A stretch of DNA of 64,000 bases from Ryuthela nishihirai (GCA_038380435.1 JAWZYU010000007.1:29553001-29617000); one strand, 5' to 3'; shown: positions 1 to 11,197, numbered from the stretch's first letter. The notes: a model not told the origin generated them from the sequence alone. A program made the numbers and translations.

Positions 1-19
1 ATATCACAAGGCTGAACTG

Positions 20-1060
20 TGTTGGAATAAATGATGGTATTAATCAGATGCCACGGTTTTCTGGTTCGTAGAATGGAAATATTTATTCCCAAGAAATAAT
101 TTTTCCCAAAATAAATTCCGATAATAATTACTATTCACAGTGTATTCGCCTTCTATTCGGTTCTATTGGCAATCTCTTTAGTAACCTTTAGAGTGAGTTA
201 TCTATTACTCGCTAATGAAGTCGCTAATGAAGGGAATAGCTCATCAGACCTTATCAGCAACAAATATAGCAGAGATCATCTAGCGTCCTTCCGTAGTTCA
301 ATCTGTGAACCCTCGTGTCACCCCCAAGACAACATACTGATAAGAACAGACCATGAACTTTGTCAACAAGAGAGCACGACGATAAAACATTGCGCGTTAA
401 AACTTGTAGAAGATGCGTAAAATAAGTGTTTAAAACGTGAAGTAATTTTTTTCTTGGATCCATATTTTTAACAAATATATATTTCGAACACGATTCCTGC
501 ACCCTTTTTATTGATTTTTTTTAATCTCCCGGGAATAAATGATGGTATGTGAGAACTTTGTCTTCCACAGATTGGGAAAGTTTTCTAATAAATTATTTTT
601 ATTAACGTTTGATTCCTAATTTGGAAATTTTTTGTAGGACTTTTAAGTTTGTAAATGTTTTTTTCCGTCCGTCAATAAATGGTTGAGAATAAAAATGTCA
701 GAGAAAGATATAAATTTATGGTCTGTTTCATTTAGTTCGCAGAATGGGTAAATTTATTTCTAACAATATTTCTCAGAATCGAACCACTAATTATTATACA
801 GATCAAAGGGATGGACTTGGAAAAAACAATGTTTATTTGTTGGTCTGTTTCATTTAATTCTCAGATGGGAAAGTTTATTTCTAATAAATTACTTTGATAA
901 TTATTTTTCACAGTAAAGAGTCTAATCCCCGTGGGATAAAATATTTATTTAGCAGGACTTTTCAGATCCATCCGTCAATAAAACGTGGTCCACAGGTGCG
1001 GTGAGAAGTTGACGTGCTTATTTCCAAGAAATAAAACAAGATTTATGAAAATAATATATT
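20..1060. repeat. Degenerate AT-rich direct repeats
   Basis: No gene is seen. Related blocks recur in the same direction. A 'ggaataaatgatggtat' block is at about 25 and 532. A 'cagaatgggaaagtttatttctaa'-like block is at about 65, 570, 740 and 855. A 'ggacttt...ccgtc(c)gtcaataaa' block is at about 637 and 955. This fits an old, diverged tandem or segmental repeat of a few hundred bases per unit. The family is not recognised. Confidence 0.5.
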
Positions 1061-1159
1061 CTTAGGTTAAAACAAAATTCATTAATAAAAATATATTCCT
1101 AATTTACAAGGAATATTACATTTATTCGCAAGTTCAACGTAATTTGCAATAAATAAAAA

Positions 1160-1395
1160 TATAATTATTCTTATGCTAAATGTGGTTTTCTAAGAATAAA
1201 AATTCATTAAAATAATCATTCCTATGTTAAATGTGGTTTTCTAAGAATAAAAATATAATTCATTCGTAAGTCAATTAATAAGGAATAAAAAATTCATTTA
1301 TAATTTATTCCCTAGTTAAATGTGATTTTCCAGGAATATAAATTCATTAAGATAATTATTACTAGGGTAAATGTGGTTTTCTAAGAATACGTTTA
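1160..1395. repeat. Short AT-rich tandem repeat
   Basis: Four imperfect units each start with 'aaatgtggttttctaagaat' (the third is 'aaatgtgattttccaggaat') and continue with 'aaaattcattaa.ataatyattc'. Spacing is irregular, about 50-90 bp. No coding potential is seen. Confidence 0.6.
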
Positions 1396-1445
1396 TTCAA
1401 TTTCAAAGAGATCATCTGTCTTTAAACCCTTCGACCATACAGAAC

Positions 1446-1605
1446 TCGTGGCATAGTCGAGCCCCGGTTAAGGCATGGATGTTTGTGTCGTTTTTTCTGC
1501 TCAGGTCCTGCCATCCTCTCAGACCTTCTACTATGGCATATAAACTGACAGGCTCCTGTCAGACCTCTGTGGCAAGCAGCTGCTTGAGAGGGTATTTTTT
1601 TTTCA
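1446..1605 (+). mobile_element. SINE-B copy, head damaged
   Basis: The body matches the other SINE-B copies: 'ctgccatcctctcagacctt', then 'ggcatataaactgacaggct', then 'gcaagcagctgcttgag' and a T-rich tail. The tRNA-like head is mostly lost, leaving 'gagccccgg'. No target-site duplication was found. Confidence 0.8.
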
Positions 1606-1610
1606 GGGGG

Positions 1611-1740
1611 GTTTAAAAGTACAGGTAGGTCAACCAGGGAGTCTTTAAAGGGGGGGCTTAAAAATACAGATGGGTCAACCAGGGGGGGGGGGGTCTATAA
1701 TCAAGAAAAATCGGGACTTTTCGAGAGGGGGCGTAGTCGA
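1611..1740 (+). repeat. Shared GGTCAACCAGGG block, copy 1
   Basis: It carries 'ggtcaaccaggg', 'aatcaagaaaaatcg' and 'ttcgagaggg' in the same order as a second block at about 4268-4390. It is internally repeated: 'ggtcaaccaggg' occurs twice. It looks like the end of an unrecognised interspersed repeat. Confidence 0.55.
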
Positions 1741-2604
1741 AAGCGCGATAACGGGGACTTTCCCTTAAACGATTACGATTATTATATCGATTAATCGATT
1801 ACGCGAAGTGTCCTGTGACTACTCCCGTCGAAGTCGACCACTCCTCAGCAAATATGAAAAGCACCTAAAGTCCTGCTTTCATGTGATGCATTATTTAGAT
1901 GTTATACACCTGAAGTCCGATTCCGCTTTCTCGTATCCTAAGTCCGACCTGCTGAATATTGCATAGCTCTCCTCATGTAATTTTATATAGAAGAAATTAG
2001 TCTATTTCCATGAACTGAACGTTGGAAAATAATAGTTGGCAAAAAAGAAATGTTTGGTGGAACTTCATCCATTTCTTACATACTCCACTGCATTAGCATT
2101 TAGCATCAAACTATCAAGTTCCTTGCTATATTAGAATATCTCTGACAGTGAAAGTTCGAAAGCGTCCAACTATATAGATAGATTTTCTATAATTATTTTC
2201 GCTTATTTTTACACTATTGATTTCGATTTTTTTCCAAACTATATATAACATAGAGGATTATTATTTTATCAAAGTTCCGGTTACTAAAATTCACAAAGGA
2301 GTCACGACCCACTTCGATACCTAGAACTGACTCTGCACTCGTCCATCCCTGTTAACAAGAATAATCGGCTGCAATTCTGTTCTGCATTCTCGCCCCCCCC
2401 CCCCCTGTATTTCTTTGTTTTTCGTGCCCCCAAAACCCTAAATGGAAAAATTATTATTCAAGTCTGAACATGAGTAAAAATTTTGTCACTTCCTACTGCT
2501 TTACCTCTTTTTTGGAGAAGTCCACGAACATCTCCGAAAGCAAAAATCCGTGGACACTCACTTTTGAGACATTTATTATATATTTTTCACTGGTTTCTTT
2601 GGGA
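1741..2604. other. No gene seen
   Basis: AT-rich sequence with a run of 12 or more C near 2394. Short reading frames at 2470-2721 have no recognisable domain, and the later part of that frame runs into a SINE. Nothing supportable is present. Confidence 0.6.
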
Positions 2605-2885
2605 CGGGCTGTGCCCTCGGGCAGTAGGGGACACCGATGGACTTGGAAAGGCCGCCGTCCGTCAGATAGGGCGTTAAGCCATGGCGCCGTGTGCGGAAGA
2701 GCCATACCCTGTGCACGTTAAAGAATACATTGGCTGGCCTGACGAGAGACGACCATTTGTCTCCCAACAGTTATTCCAGTGGATACCCTCCGCCAACCTT
2801 CTCTGAGCTTTCGGGGTCCTTGTGACCTGGCCATTTAGCTCATTGGGTACAAAAAAGTGCTGTTCAGAGATAAAACAACCCAACT
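2605..2885 (+). mobile_element. SINE-A copy, 5' truncated
   Basis: The body starts at the 'cagtaggggacaccgatgg' segment and runs to 'taaaacaacccaac'. The tRNA-like head is missing. It is moderately diverged from the young copies. Confidence 0.85.
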
Positions 2886-3992
2886 TATTGGTTTCTTTAC
2901 TTTTAAGCTGCTATATTTAACAGAAGTGACTATTTCAAATAACCTCGATTTCCGTAAAAAACACCGAATCTACTTCGCACTGTGATTACTAACAATTTGA
3001 CGTCCGCGCATAATCACACAATATTTCTGAGTCTGCAAAATACGTTAGAAACGACACGATATATGACGACAGGGAATGTAACTCTTTCGTCATAAATTCA
3101 CAAGCTAAACTCTTCCTGTTTACAAACTCAGGAGAAAACTGTTAGAACCAAAGGTTTGCGATTCAACCATTAAGCCTACACGATTCCTAGTTTGCCGTTT
3201 TTGACCCCCACTGAATCGGAACTAAGGACTTTAACCTCGAAAATGGGACGATCCCAACAAATATGAAACATGCGACAACCCTCTAATCACATGACATGTT
3301 TGATGTCGTAGCTGATAAATCGTGACGTCAGATATAGGAATATTCGAAGTGGCCTCACCTCTTCTGAAATATAGTCGAGTTATGCGGCCTCTGTTGGCCC
3401 CCACCACACACAGTTTAGAAGTTTCGCGTGAGCAATAAATCACTTAAGACATTCGACTGCGATGACCTGAAAGCTCCTCACCACATAGTCTGCGTATGCA
3501 GAAGCAGAAAAAGGTACTCGGTTGATCGGTCGAGTACGAAGAAGCCTCGGCACGATCACCCCGAGCCTTTTGCAGATGGCTTGAGGTCTGTCTCGGTTGA
3601 TCCTCTCGTCGTAAGTGATGGATGGGAGCGGAACTTGTACCGCCATCTGTGGACACGTGCTAATTACAGAGCAGAGTGATCCACACCTGTCGACCTCATA
3701 ATTTTAGAGACTGGTGACGCCCTCCCTGACGAAGTCGATACCCTGTAACGACACCTCGGGATAGAGTGGGTTGAGGTGGAGAGAACGAAGAGATCGGGGG
3801 AGTGTGATTGGAAAAGGGGGCAGAAATTCCAGTTGGCTACCAATGGCCGAGCTGTTTTAGGGTGCTTCACTGCGGAACGAAGGTACCCAGACTCAAATCC
3901 AGATAGAAGATACTTACCTAGAACATGGGACTATTTTCTTTTTATGTTCTCTTCCTTCGTCCTTTGTGCAGGGAAGACCGTTTTCTTCTCAC
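2886..3992. other. No gene seen; block of moderate GC at 3420-3880
   Basis: The 3420-3880 stretch is richer in GC and CpG than its surroundings and has overlapping short frames on both strands (for example 3428-3679 on the plus strand). None shows a recognisable domain. It could be a decayed piece of a retroelement, but I see no terminal repeat, primer-binding site or protein motif that would prove it. Confidence 0.4.
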
Positions 3993-4267
3993 TTCTACGC
4001 AAAATTCCCTACCCTACCCACAGTCAGTAGGGGACACCGATGGGCTAGGAAAGGCCGCCGTCCGTCGGATGGGACGTAAAACCTGTCCCTGTGTGCGGGA
4101 GAGCCATGCCCTGTGCACGTTAAAGAACACTTTGTATGGCCTTGACTGGAGACCATCTGTCTCTCAACAGCTGTTCCAGTTGGTCCCCTGCCCCAACCTT
4201 CTCTGAACCTCCGGGGTCCATGTGACCTGGCCATTTAGTCCATGGTGTCAAAAAAGTGCCGCTCATA
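3993..4267 (+). mobile_element. SINE-A copy, 5' truncated
   Basis: It begins at the 'cgcaaaattcccc'-like segment downstream of the tRNA head and ends inside 'aaaaaagtgccgctca', so both ends are incomplete. It directly abuts the GGTCAACCAGGG block. Confidence 0.85.
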
Positions 4268-4385
4268 GGTGGGTCAACCAGGGGGTCTGAATTCAAGAAA
4301 AATCGAGAAGGGGGCTTAAAATACTGGTGGATCAACTAGGGGGTCTGAAATCAAGAAAAAACGAGACTATTCGAGAAGGGAGCAT
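4268..4385 (+). repeat. Shared GGTCAACCAGGG block, copy 2
   Basis: Two internal copies of 'ggatcaac/ggtcaacca' are followed by 'ggggtctga..tcaagaaaaa' and 'ttcgagaaggg', matching 1611-1740. It leads straight into the GACATAGGGGTC array. Confidence 0.55.
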
Positions 4386-4720
4386 GGTCGGTTGCGACAT
4401 AGGGGTCAAAGTTCAATCTGAGAAGGCAACGAGGACGATTGCGACATAGGGGTCAAAGCAAAGGGCGGTTGCGACATAGGGGTCAAAGTTCAATCTGAGA
4501 AGGCAACGTGGACAGTTGTGATATAGGGGTCAAAGTCCAGGGCGGTTGCGACATATCACGCGACTGGGTGGTGGTGCCATATCCCATGACAGTTGCGACA
4601 TAGGGGTCAAAGTTCAATCTGAGAAGGCAACGTGGACGATTGCGACATAGAGGTCAAAGTCCGGGGCGGTTGCGACACATGGGTCAAAGTCCAAAGCGGC
4701 CTCGCACTAGGGGCCGGTGA
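4386..4720 (+). repeat. Minisatellite with core ttgcgacataggggtcaaag
   Basis: The 20-base core recurs with small changes near 4390, 4440, 4469, 4515, 4598, 4639 and 4670. Some cores are followed by 'ttcaatctgagaaggcaacg' and others by a short GGGCGG-type segment, so there are two unit types, a long one of about 47 bp and a shorter one. No protein is supported. Confidence 0.75.
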
Positions 4721-5280
4721 CGTCATAGGGGGAAAGCACTGTGCAAAGGGGGAACGGTATAATGCGACTACACTACTAACGTATTTGACTGCAAAACAAA
4801 GACACCTTTATCCGAAATCCAAGAACAACATACAGAAGAAGTGATGGACGGTTTCTTTCTCAAGTATGTTGCTTTTCGTTTGGGATTCTGCCTTCTCAGT
4901 GGCATATCATACTGACAATCTACTCTCAGATCTCCATGGCAAAAGAGACACCCGAGAAAAAAAAATTGTTTGGTACAACAGAAAATCAAGGAGCTATACA
5001 AAAGTTTTTTTAAAGATTATTTTAAAGATGGCGCACTTTGATATCCTTATCGAAGAAAAGGGAAACACGCGGCAGTTAAAATCGTCAACTAAAAAGTATC
5101 ATTTTAGAAAACGAAGAAATTTCAGACAAAAACAATTGAGATAAAACACTGGATGTTTTTTTCTTTTAATTTGTCGAATGCGATATCCTTTGAGTATTCT
5201 GCAGACATCTTGGATGATACAGAAAGAGAGTATTGACAGATAACAGAATTGCAGATTTCAGTTCAATTCAAAGAAGTGAG
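4721..5280. other. No gene seen
   Basis: A 92-codon frame at 4866-5144 (plus) is rich in Lys and Arg because the sequence is A-rich. It has no recognisable domain and I do not treat it as a gene. Confidence 0.5.
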
Positions 5281-5615
5281 TTGTTTTACCTCTCGGCGGC
5301 ACTTTTTGTGCACGTAATGGGTAAAATGAGCAGGTCTTAAAGACCCCAACGGCTCAGATAAGGTTGGGGACAACTGTTAGGAATCAGATGGAAGCCTCCC
5401 GCCAAGGCCATCGAGTGTATTCTTTAACGTTCACAGTACATAGTTTTTCTGCACACGGGACCACGGCTTTATGGTCCCATCCGACCAACGACGGCATTTC
5501 CAAGCCTAATGGTGTCCCCTTTCTCACCGAAGGCAGGATCGGATTTAGCGAAGATAAAGGTCAACGCTGGCACAGCTGGAACGCGAAACTGGAAACTGCA
5601 GATTTACGAGCCTGG
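5281..5615 (-). mobile_element. SINE-A copy, old, target of a later SINE-A
   Basis: A diverged minus-strand copy that runs from the tail side ('ttgttttacctct') to the tRNA-like head ('tttacgagcctgg'). Its head is where the younger plus-strand copy at 5625-6012 inserted. The outermost head bases are not found beyond that insertion. Confidence 0.8.
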
Positions 5616-5624
5616 AGCAATTGG

Positions 5625-6012
5625 GGGGCGGGGGTGGCTCAGTCGGTAGCGCGCCAGGCTCGTAATCTGTAGTTCCCAGGTTCGAGTCCCAGCTGGGTCA
5701 GCATTGAGATTTATCTCCGCAAAATTCCCCGCCCTGCCCACGGTCAGTAGGGGACACCGATGGGCTTGGAAAGGCCGCCGTCCGTCGGATGGGACGTTAA
5801 GCCGTGGCCCCGTGTGCGGGAGAGCCACACCCTGTGCATCTTAAAGAACACGCTGGATGGCCTTGACGGGAGGTTACCATCTGTCTCCCAACAGCTGTTC
5901 CAGTGGGTCCCCTCCCCCAACCTTCTCTGAGCCTTCGGGGTCCATGTGACCTGGCCATTTAGCCCATGGTGTGCAAAAAAGTGCCGCTCAGAGGTAAAAC
6001 AACCCAACCCAA
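5625..6012 (+). mobile_element. SINE-A, full length with 14 bp TSD
   Basis: A 388 bp reference copy. The tRNA-like head holds the A box TGGCTCAGTCGG and B box GGTTCGAGTCC, with the loop CTCGTAA in the anticodon position. The body follows ('ggacaccgatgggcttgg', 'gggacgttaagccgtgg', 'cacgttttaaag'-type segments), and the tail is CCCAA repeats. The target-site duplication cctggagcaattgg is perfect at 5611-5624 and 6013-6026, so integration is recent and LINE-type. The pol III promoter elements look intact. Confidence 0.95.
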
Positions 6013-6417
6013 CCTGGAGCAATTGGCCATACTGGATCTTCAATTTTAAGCAATCACACAATTTTTTTGCAAATCACAGAGAGAAGGGCATTTTTACACC
6101 GGAGGAGGACAGAAACTCTAATTTACCGTTATCAGATGCTACACATTGGCAATTGAGACAATGAGACTGCGCAGATGAGGCATGAACAGTTCTCTTAGAT
6201 CATCGGTCGATTGAGATGATCGGCTCATTTGTTCATTGATAGCTCAAGCAGCCAGTCATCTTTAAGGTCTGTTAATGCGTCAGCTGCAAAGTTTCGTCGT
6301 CTCGATCTCTTCCGAGACTATATGTAAACTACTTCCATATGTATATGCTCAATTGTTGCATGAAAAACGATCTTGCCGACCACCAGCTTAACTGATTTTG
6401 TTCTAAACAATAATATA

Positions 6418-6677
6418 CAGGTACTGGACGGGAAAAAAATGGAAACCGTTCCATGCTATCTCAATGGGAAATCACATTCAGAGCTGAAAAATCTCTTCAA
6501 TGTGATTTTTAATGAAACCATATGTCTAAAGATAAATTAACGATCTCAATGGAATCTATCTAAATCTCGATTTTAAACGATATTTGTTTAGTATTCAAAG
6601 AGTTATGAACTCTGGGATATGAAATCCGTCTATTGAGATAACATGGAACTGTGTCCATTTTTTCTGTCCAGTACCTG
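6418..6677. mobile_element. 260 bp MITE, TA-flanked, Tc1/mariner-like
   Basis: The left end caggtactggac... and the right end ...gtccagtacctg are inverted repeats that stay alignable for about 45-50 bp. TA flanks both ends (6416-6417 and 6678-6679), the duplication used by Tc1/mariner transposases. There is no reading frame, so it is non-autonomous. The interior ('gatctcaatggaatct', 'aaagagttatgaa') resembles diverged sequence near 47.7 kb and 50.0 kb. Confidence 0.85.
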
Positions 6678-6679
6678 TA

Positions 6680-7866
6680 TAACTCTAGTTTTAAAACTAC
6701 GTATACAACTAGCTATCTTTTAAGCCAGCAGTTAATTTTAGATTACTCTGTAATATTCTTATAATATAATTTTAGGAAAATTTTTAAAAAATTTAAAAGG
6801 CAATAAAAAAAAGCAAAAAATAATCAGATGCAGAATTGCAAAGCAAGATGTCCATACGTTTCGAAAATTAGCAGCAAAATGAGAATTACGTCGGCGCGCA
6901 AGCACTGGTATATTGTGTCATTCAGCTGTGCAAACGAATTATTCTGTGACTTTAGCAAGCGAAGCAGATGGTTAGGTTCTCAAGCAACGACCTGATCTCA
7001 TTCTTACCCAATGTTAAAAATTTTATCTTTTTTTTTTCGGTCATTAGTTTAAGATGGAAACTAAACCAAGTCTAGAATGTTAAAATGATCGTATTCCCTA
7101 ACATAATTATTTCGTCTCTGTTTACAACTTTCATGTTTTGCTTCGTATTAAAAGTTAAATGAAGTTTTGGCTGTATTCAGCTAGCCATTGGATGCGAACT
7201 GAAGCCTTTGTTTTTGCTGTTAGTTCAGAACCACCAACGACCAGATTCTCTCAACCAAATCAAAACCCTAGAGACCATTGTTCACGAATCAGCTAAAAGT
7301 AATGTAATCTTTTGTTCCTGGAATTGACTCTAAAGCTGGCTCAGGTATTGTTCGAAGTTATACTACCTTCACGTGAAACAAAATAATTTGAATACGCTAA
7401 AATTATGGAGTTATTATTTTGTGTCTTTTGTTACAAGCACAGTCACATTATTCTCTATCTTATTTCACATTTATAATGTTAGCAATGGATCCTTCAATAC
7501 ATTTTTCGTTGCGTACGTAGATACAACACTTCATTTAGCAAAGCTGCAAAGGAATTTAAAACACCAGACAAAATAACAAATCAAACTCCGAAAAGTCATC
7601 ATGCTTCCAATAATATATCATTCCTTTTGTTTTAAACCCCGCATTATTGTCATTCCGTATAAAATAGAAGTTCTTGCATTATGTATGTATAATAGACAAA
7701 GGAAACGATGATTTTAGTATTACCCCGACCCCCAAAAGATTCTCACTGCTTTGTTCCCTCAGCGGATTGCTGTTTACATGCCTCATGGTCTGAAGAAGAA
7801 AACAAAACCCTCATTAGTTGAGAGTCGGTTCAGGAAGATTGTGAGCGATGAGCTCTCATTTGCATA
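6680..7866. other. No gene seen
   Basis: AT-rich. The 67-codon frame at 7373-7576 (plus) reads as hydrophobic residues from AT-rich codons, with no domain recognised and no splice context I would trust. Confidence 0.5.
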
Positions 7867-8286
7867 ATGTACGAGAATGGTGAGGAAGAAGAGCACGTGG
7901 CGCATTACCCCTTTGCCTCCCGCACCTCGACATTACCCACATCGCCATTTCGGAATTTATTTACAGGGTCAGAGTTCAGCCATTACTCACTCGCATGCCT
8001 AAAGGCCTTTCTGATGATTTTACGTATTCACCTCAATCCCTACCTCACTGCTCGCGCACTCCGCGGTCTTTTCCTCTTGCGTTTCTTTAATTTTTATTCT
8101 ATCTTCCCCTTGGGTATACTGAGGGGTTTATGAGGGGGGGGGGGAGAGAGGAAGAGTTCGGCTTCAGATAGGGAGGATCGATGCATCAAGATGACGATAG
8201 AGGAAGATTGAAGCAGAAAAATGTCGAGGAAGAGTTCGGTTAGAATTATGTCTAGAGTTTGTACGCAGATCTCTTGCGAGGTTGAT

Positions 8287-8412
8287 GTCCCAAGGGGGCA
8301 TCAACCAAGGGCCAACTACCAAGGAGGGAGGGGGGGGGTTGTAGAGATTCCAAGGGGCATCAACCAACAAGCCAACTATCAAGGGGGGAGGGGGAGGTGT
8401 AGAGATTCTGGT
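8287..8412 (+). repeat. Two-copy tandem repeat, G-rich
   Basis: Two units of about 60-65 bp each read 'caagggg(g)catcaaccaa', then 'gccaacta.caagg', a run of G, and 'gtagagattc'. Simple duplication within low-complexity sequence. Flanking 7867-8740 has no supported gene. Confidence 0.7.
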
Positions 8413-8741
8413 GTTTGATGATGGAAAAGAATCGGAACTGTTGATGACAGAACATAATGAAAGCAATCGGATGGTCATAGAGGTCAATGAGGAACGAGTT
8501 GTATCAAAGAAATCTTTCTTTTCCTGTGATTCCTTTCGAAGAAAAAAAGTCCCGTTTCATGCACCTCTTAAAAAAATGTCCTTTCTCTTATTGTAAATTG
8601 TGTGAAATGGACAGAATACATGCAAGAGAAGAAAATTTGAAATTTCAAAGCAATTGATATCTCCCTCTCAAAAATTTCATCAGTTTTTCATTTCAATAAA
8701 AACGGTGAATAAGAAAGATGTGGAAAAGGGTTAATCGTTAA

Positions 8742-9018
8742 TTGTTTTACATCTGAGCGGTACTTCTTTCTTCACACAATGTGCTAAATAGCCAGGTAAA
8801 TAGGATCCCAATGGCTCAAAGAAGGTTGGGGAATTGGATCCACTAGTTGCTATTAAGATACGATGGGAACCTCAAATCAAGACCATCCAGCGTATTCTTT
8901 AATGTGTGCACAAGGTATGACTCACCTACATACGAAGCCCATCCAACAGACAGAGAAATTTCCAAGCCCATCGGTGCCTCCTTTCTGACTCTCAGCGGAA
9001 ATAAATCTCAATACTAGC
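8742..9018 (-). mobile_element. SINE-A copy, old, head missing
   Basis: From 'ttgttttacatctgagcgg' to 'aataaatctcaat', with many substitutions and small gaps compared with young copies. The tRNA-like head is absent. Confidence 0.8.
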
Positions 9019-9106
9019 CTTGTGGAAAGTGAAAGCGACTGCACTGAAGCTGAACAGACCAGACTGCTGTTCTGATTTTGTGCTCTATTTCACTACTCCT
9101 ATTATA

Positions 9107-9328
9107 AAAAAAATATCCCCTCAAGCAGCTGCTTGCCACAGAGGTCTGACAGGAGCCTGTCAGTTTATATGCCATAGTAGGAGGTCTGAGAGGATGGCAG
9201 AACCTCAGCAGAAAAACAACACACACAACCATGCCTTACCCAAGGCTCGAACCCTTACCCGGGGCTCGAACCCAGGTCCCTTAGTTCAGTAGCCAAGCGT
9301 GCTAACCACTCGGCCATGGGACGGCACA
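9107..9328 (-). mobile_element. SINE-B, full length with 12 bp TSD
   Basis: Read on the minus strand it has a Ser/Leu-type tRNA head (A box TGGCCGAGTGG, B box GGTTCGAGCCC) and the body with 'ctgacaggctcctgtcaga'. The target-site duplication actcctattata is perfect at 9095-9106 and 9329-9340. The B-box segment is present twice in tandem ('ggctcgaaccc' on the plus strand at about 9244 and 9262), a small duplication not seen in the other copies. Confidence 0.9.
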
Positions 9329-9340
9329 ACTCCTATTATA

Positions 9341-9678
9341 GTGGTCTTTAAAATTGTACAATCTTGAGAAATATGTGTTCAAGTAATCTTCGACCCCAAA
9401 CTGGAGCCACATCGGGAATGGAGAGTTGTAAAATCATATTATATATAGTCGACTCGTTCTTGATGATAACTGACTATAACTGTATTACACGTGCTTTATG
9501 AAATATAGAGGAGATGTGTTCATCCTGTTTGTCAGGTTGGCTGTTCGTCAAGACCAGAAACTTTGCAAATCCTTCAAGATCATTTCGTTATCAAATATCA
9601 TAACTGCAGACACGTGTTAAAATCTTTTGTGGGTACAGAATACCACTCTACACTTGCTAGTATTAATCTTGATGCGCT
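9341..9678. other. No gene seen
   Basis: Spacer between two SINEs with no reading frame, repeat or RNA structure that I can support. Confidence 0.6.
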
Positions 9679-9679
9679 A

Positions 9680-10067
9680 GGGCGGGGTGTCTCAGTTGGT
9701 AGCGCGCCAGGCTCGTAATCTGTAGTTCCCAGGTTCGAGTCCTAGCTGTGTCAGCGTTGAGATTTGTCTCCGCAAAATTCCCCGCCCTGCCCACGGTCAG
9801 TAGGGGACACCGATGGGCTTGGAAAGGCCGCCGTCCGTCGGATGGGACGTTAAGCCGTGACCCCGTGTGCGGGAGAGCCATACCCTGTGCACGTTAAAGA
9901 ATACACTGGATGGCCTTGACGGGAGGCTACCATCTGTCTCCCAACAGCTATTACAGTGGGTCCCCTCCCCCAACGTTCTCTGAACCTTCGGGGTCCATGT
10001 GACCTGGCCATTTAGCCCATGGTGTGCAAAAAAGTGCCGCTCAGAGGTGAAACAACAACAACCCAAC
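9680..10067 (+). mobile_element. SINE-A, full length
   Basis: Head, body and CCCAAC-type tail are all present. The A box has one change (GTCTCAGTTGG) and the B box GGTTCGAGTCC is intact. No convincing target-site duplication was seen. Confidence 0.9.
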
Positions 10068-11197
10068 AGACCAGAAAAGTGTAAGCATTAGCTCGTTTTT
10101 CCTTAATCGAGTTTAAAACAATCCTTACAATCTTACAAAACCAACTGTGGAAAAAATAATAAAACTTATCGAATACTAAATAATTGCGTAAAGATCATAA
10201 TTATATTTACGTTGAAATACCATAAAAAAAGGCTAATTTTTCGTTTGGGAATTAAAAGGTTATACTTCTTTCGATAAACTTTCTTCATTAACTGTTTCTG
10301 CTTTATCTTCATGGAATAAGAACTAACTGCACAGAAGGATGTTTGCAATTTTTTAAGAGAGTTTAGTTAGAATTTCCAGATTCACTGTAAGTTAGTGGTG
10401 AACTACCAAACTTTTTTACAACTTGTTCTCTAAAAAAAGACTCTTTTACTTTAATTTTTTTTTATTTTTGTACAAGAGAAATTTTTATTTCAACTATTAA
10501 TTTGATAGCTAGTAATTAAAATTAAGGAACAAATATCGAAATCGGTTCTTGATTTTCGTTGCATTTCTTTGTGTTTGATTCACGAACTCAAGTATCTACA
10601 GCTGATTGTGTATTTCGTCAGCATAATTTAACTTATCTGAGTGGCTAAAACGCTTGATTAAGGAGAGCTGGGTTCGAGTTATGGATGCTTCTTTTTCTGT
10701 GCTGCCTTTCTGCTGAGAGGCCTTCCTCACAGGTCTCCTCTAAAATACAGGTCTCCTCTAAATGGGTAAATTATTTTCATTTCTCTTTTTTGGGATTTCG
10801 AAAAAGAAAATTGTGATTTACCTAAGGATTAAAATGAGAAATTTTTTCTCCTTCTACTCAGCAAATTATAATAATATTAATAATATATTTAGTTTTTCTA
10901 ATTGATTTAGGATTGAAACGATTATTGCATTCAGCATTATATTCAGTTTTTAACAACAATTCTGAAGGGTTTTTTTAATTATGTATTCAAAGGTAGTTTT
11001 TAACAGCTAGTTGCCAACCTACTCCAGCTGGCAGTGTGCCTAGATCACGGAGGTCCAACAGAACCTTAGCGAAGAGTTACTAAAAAAGCTATATTTTTAA
11101 ACGGACGCTAGAAAAATTCTTTACTCCGAAACGACACATGCATTTCTAATGAACAATGAAATGGAAAAAAAAAACGATGTGGCGATCGTCAGTCGGA
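10068..11197. other. No gene seen; possible tRNA-like SINE relic at 10638-10750
   Basis: Very AT-rich. Near 10640-10690, 'gagtggctaaaacgctt' followed by 'gggttcgagtta' resembles an A box and B box, and 'tctgctgagaggcc' follows as in SINE-B, so this may be a decayed SINE-B. The rest holds nothing I can support. Confidence 0.45.

Noticed and set aside
3200..3920. Possible solo LTR or retroelement relic
   Set aside because: Composition is suggestive and an AATAAA-like signal lies near 3434, but no duplicated ends, primer-binding site or coding relic was found.
5625..5700. tRNA gene calls at SINE-A and SINE-B heads
   Set aside because: The A and B boxes are intact, but the heads continue into SINE bodies, have target-site duplications and do not close a proper acceptor stem.
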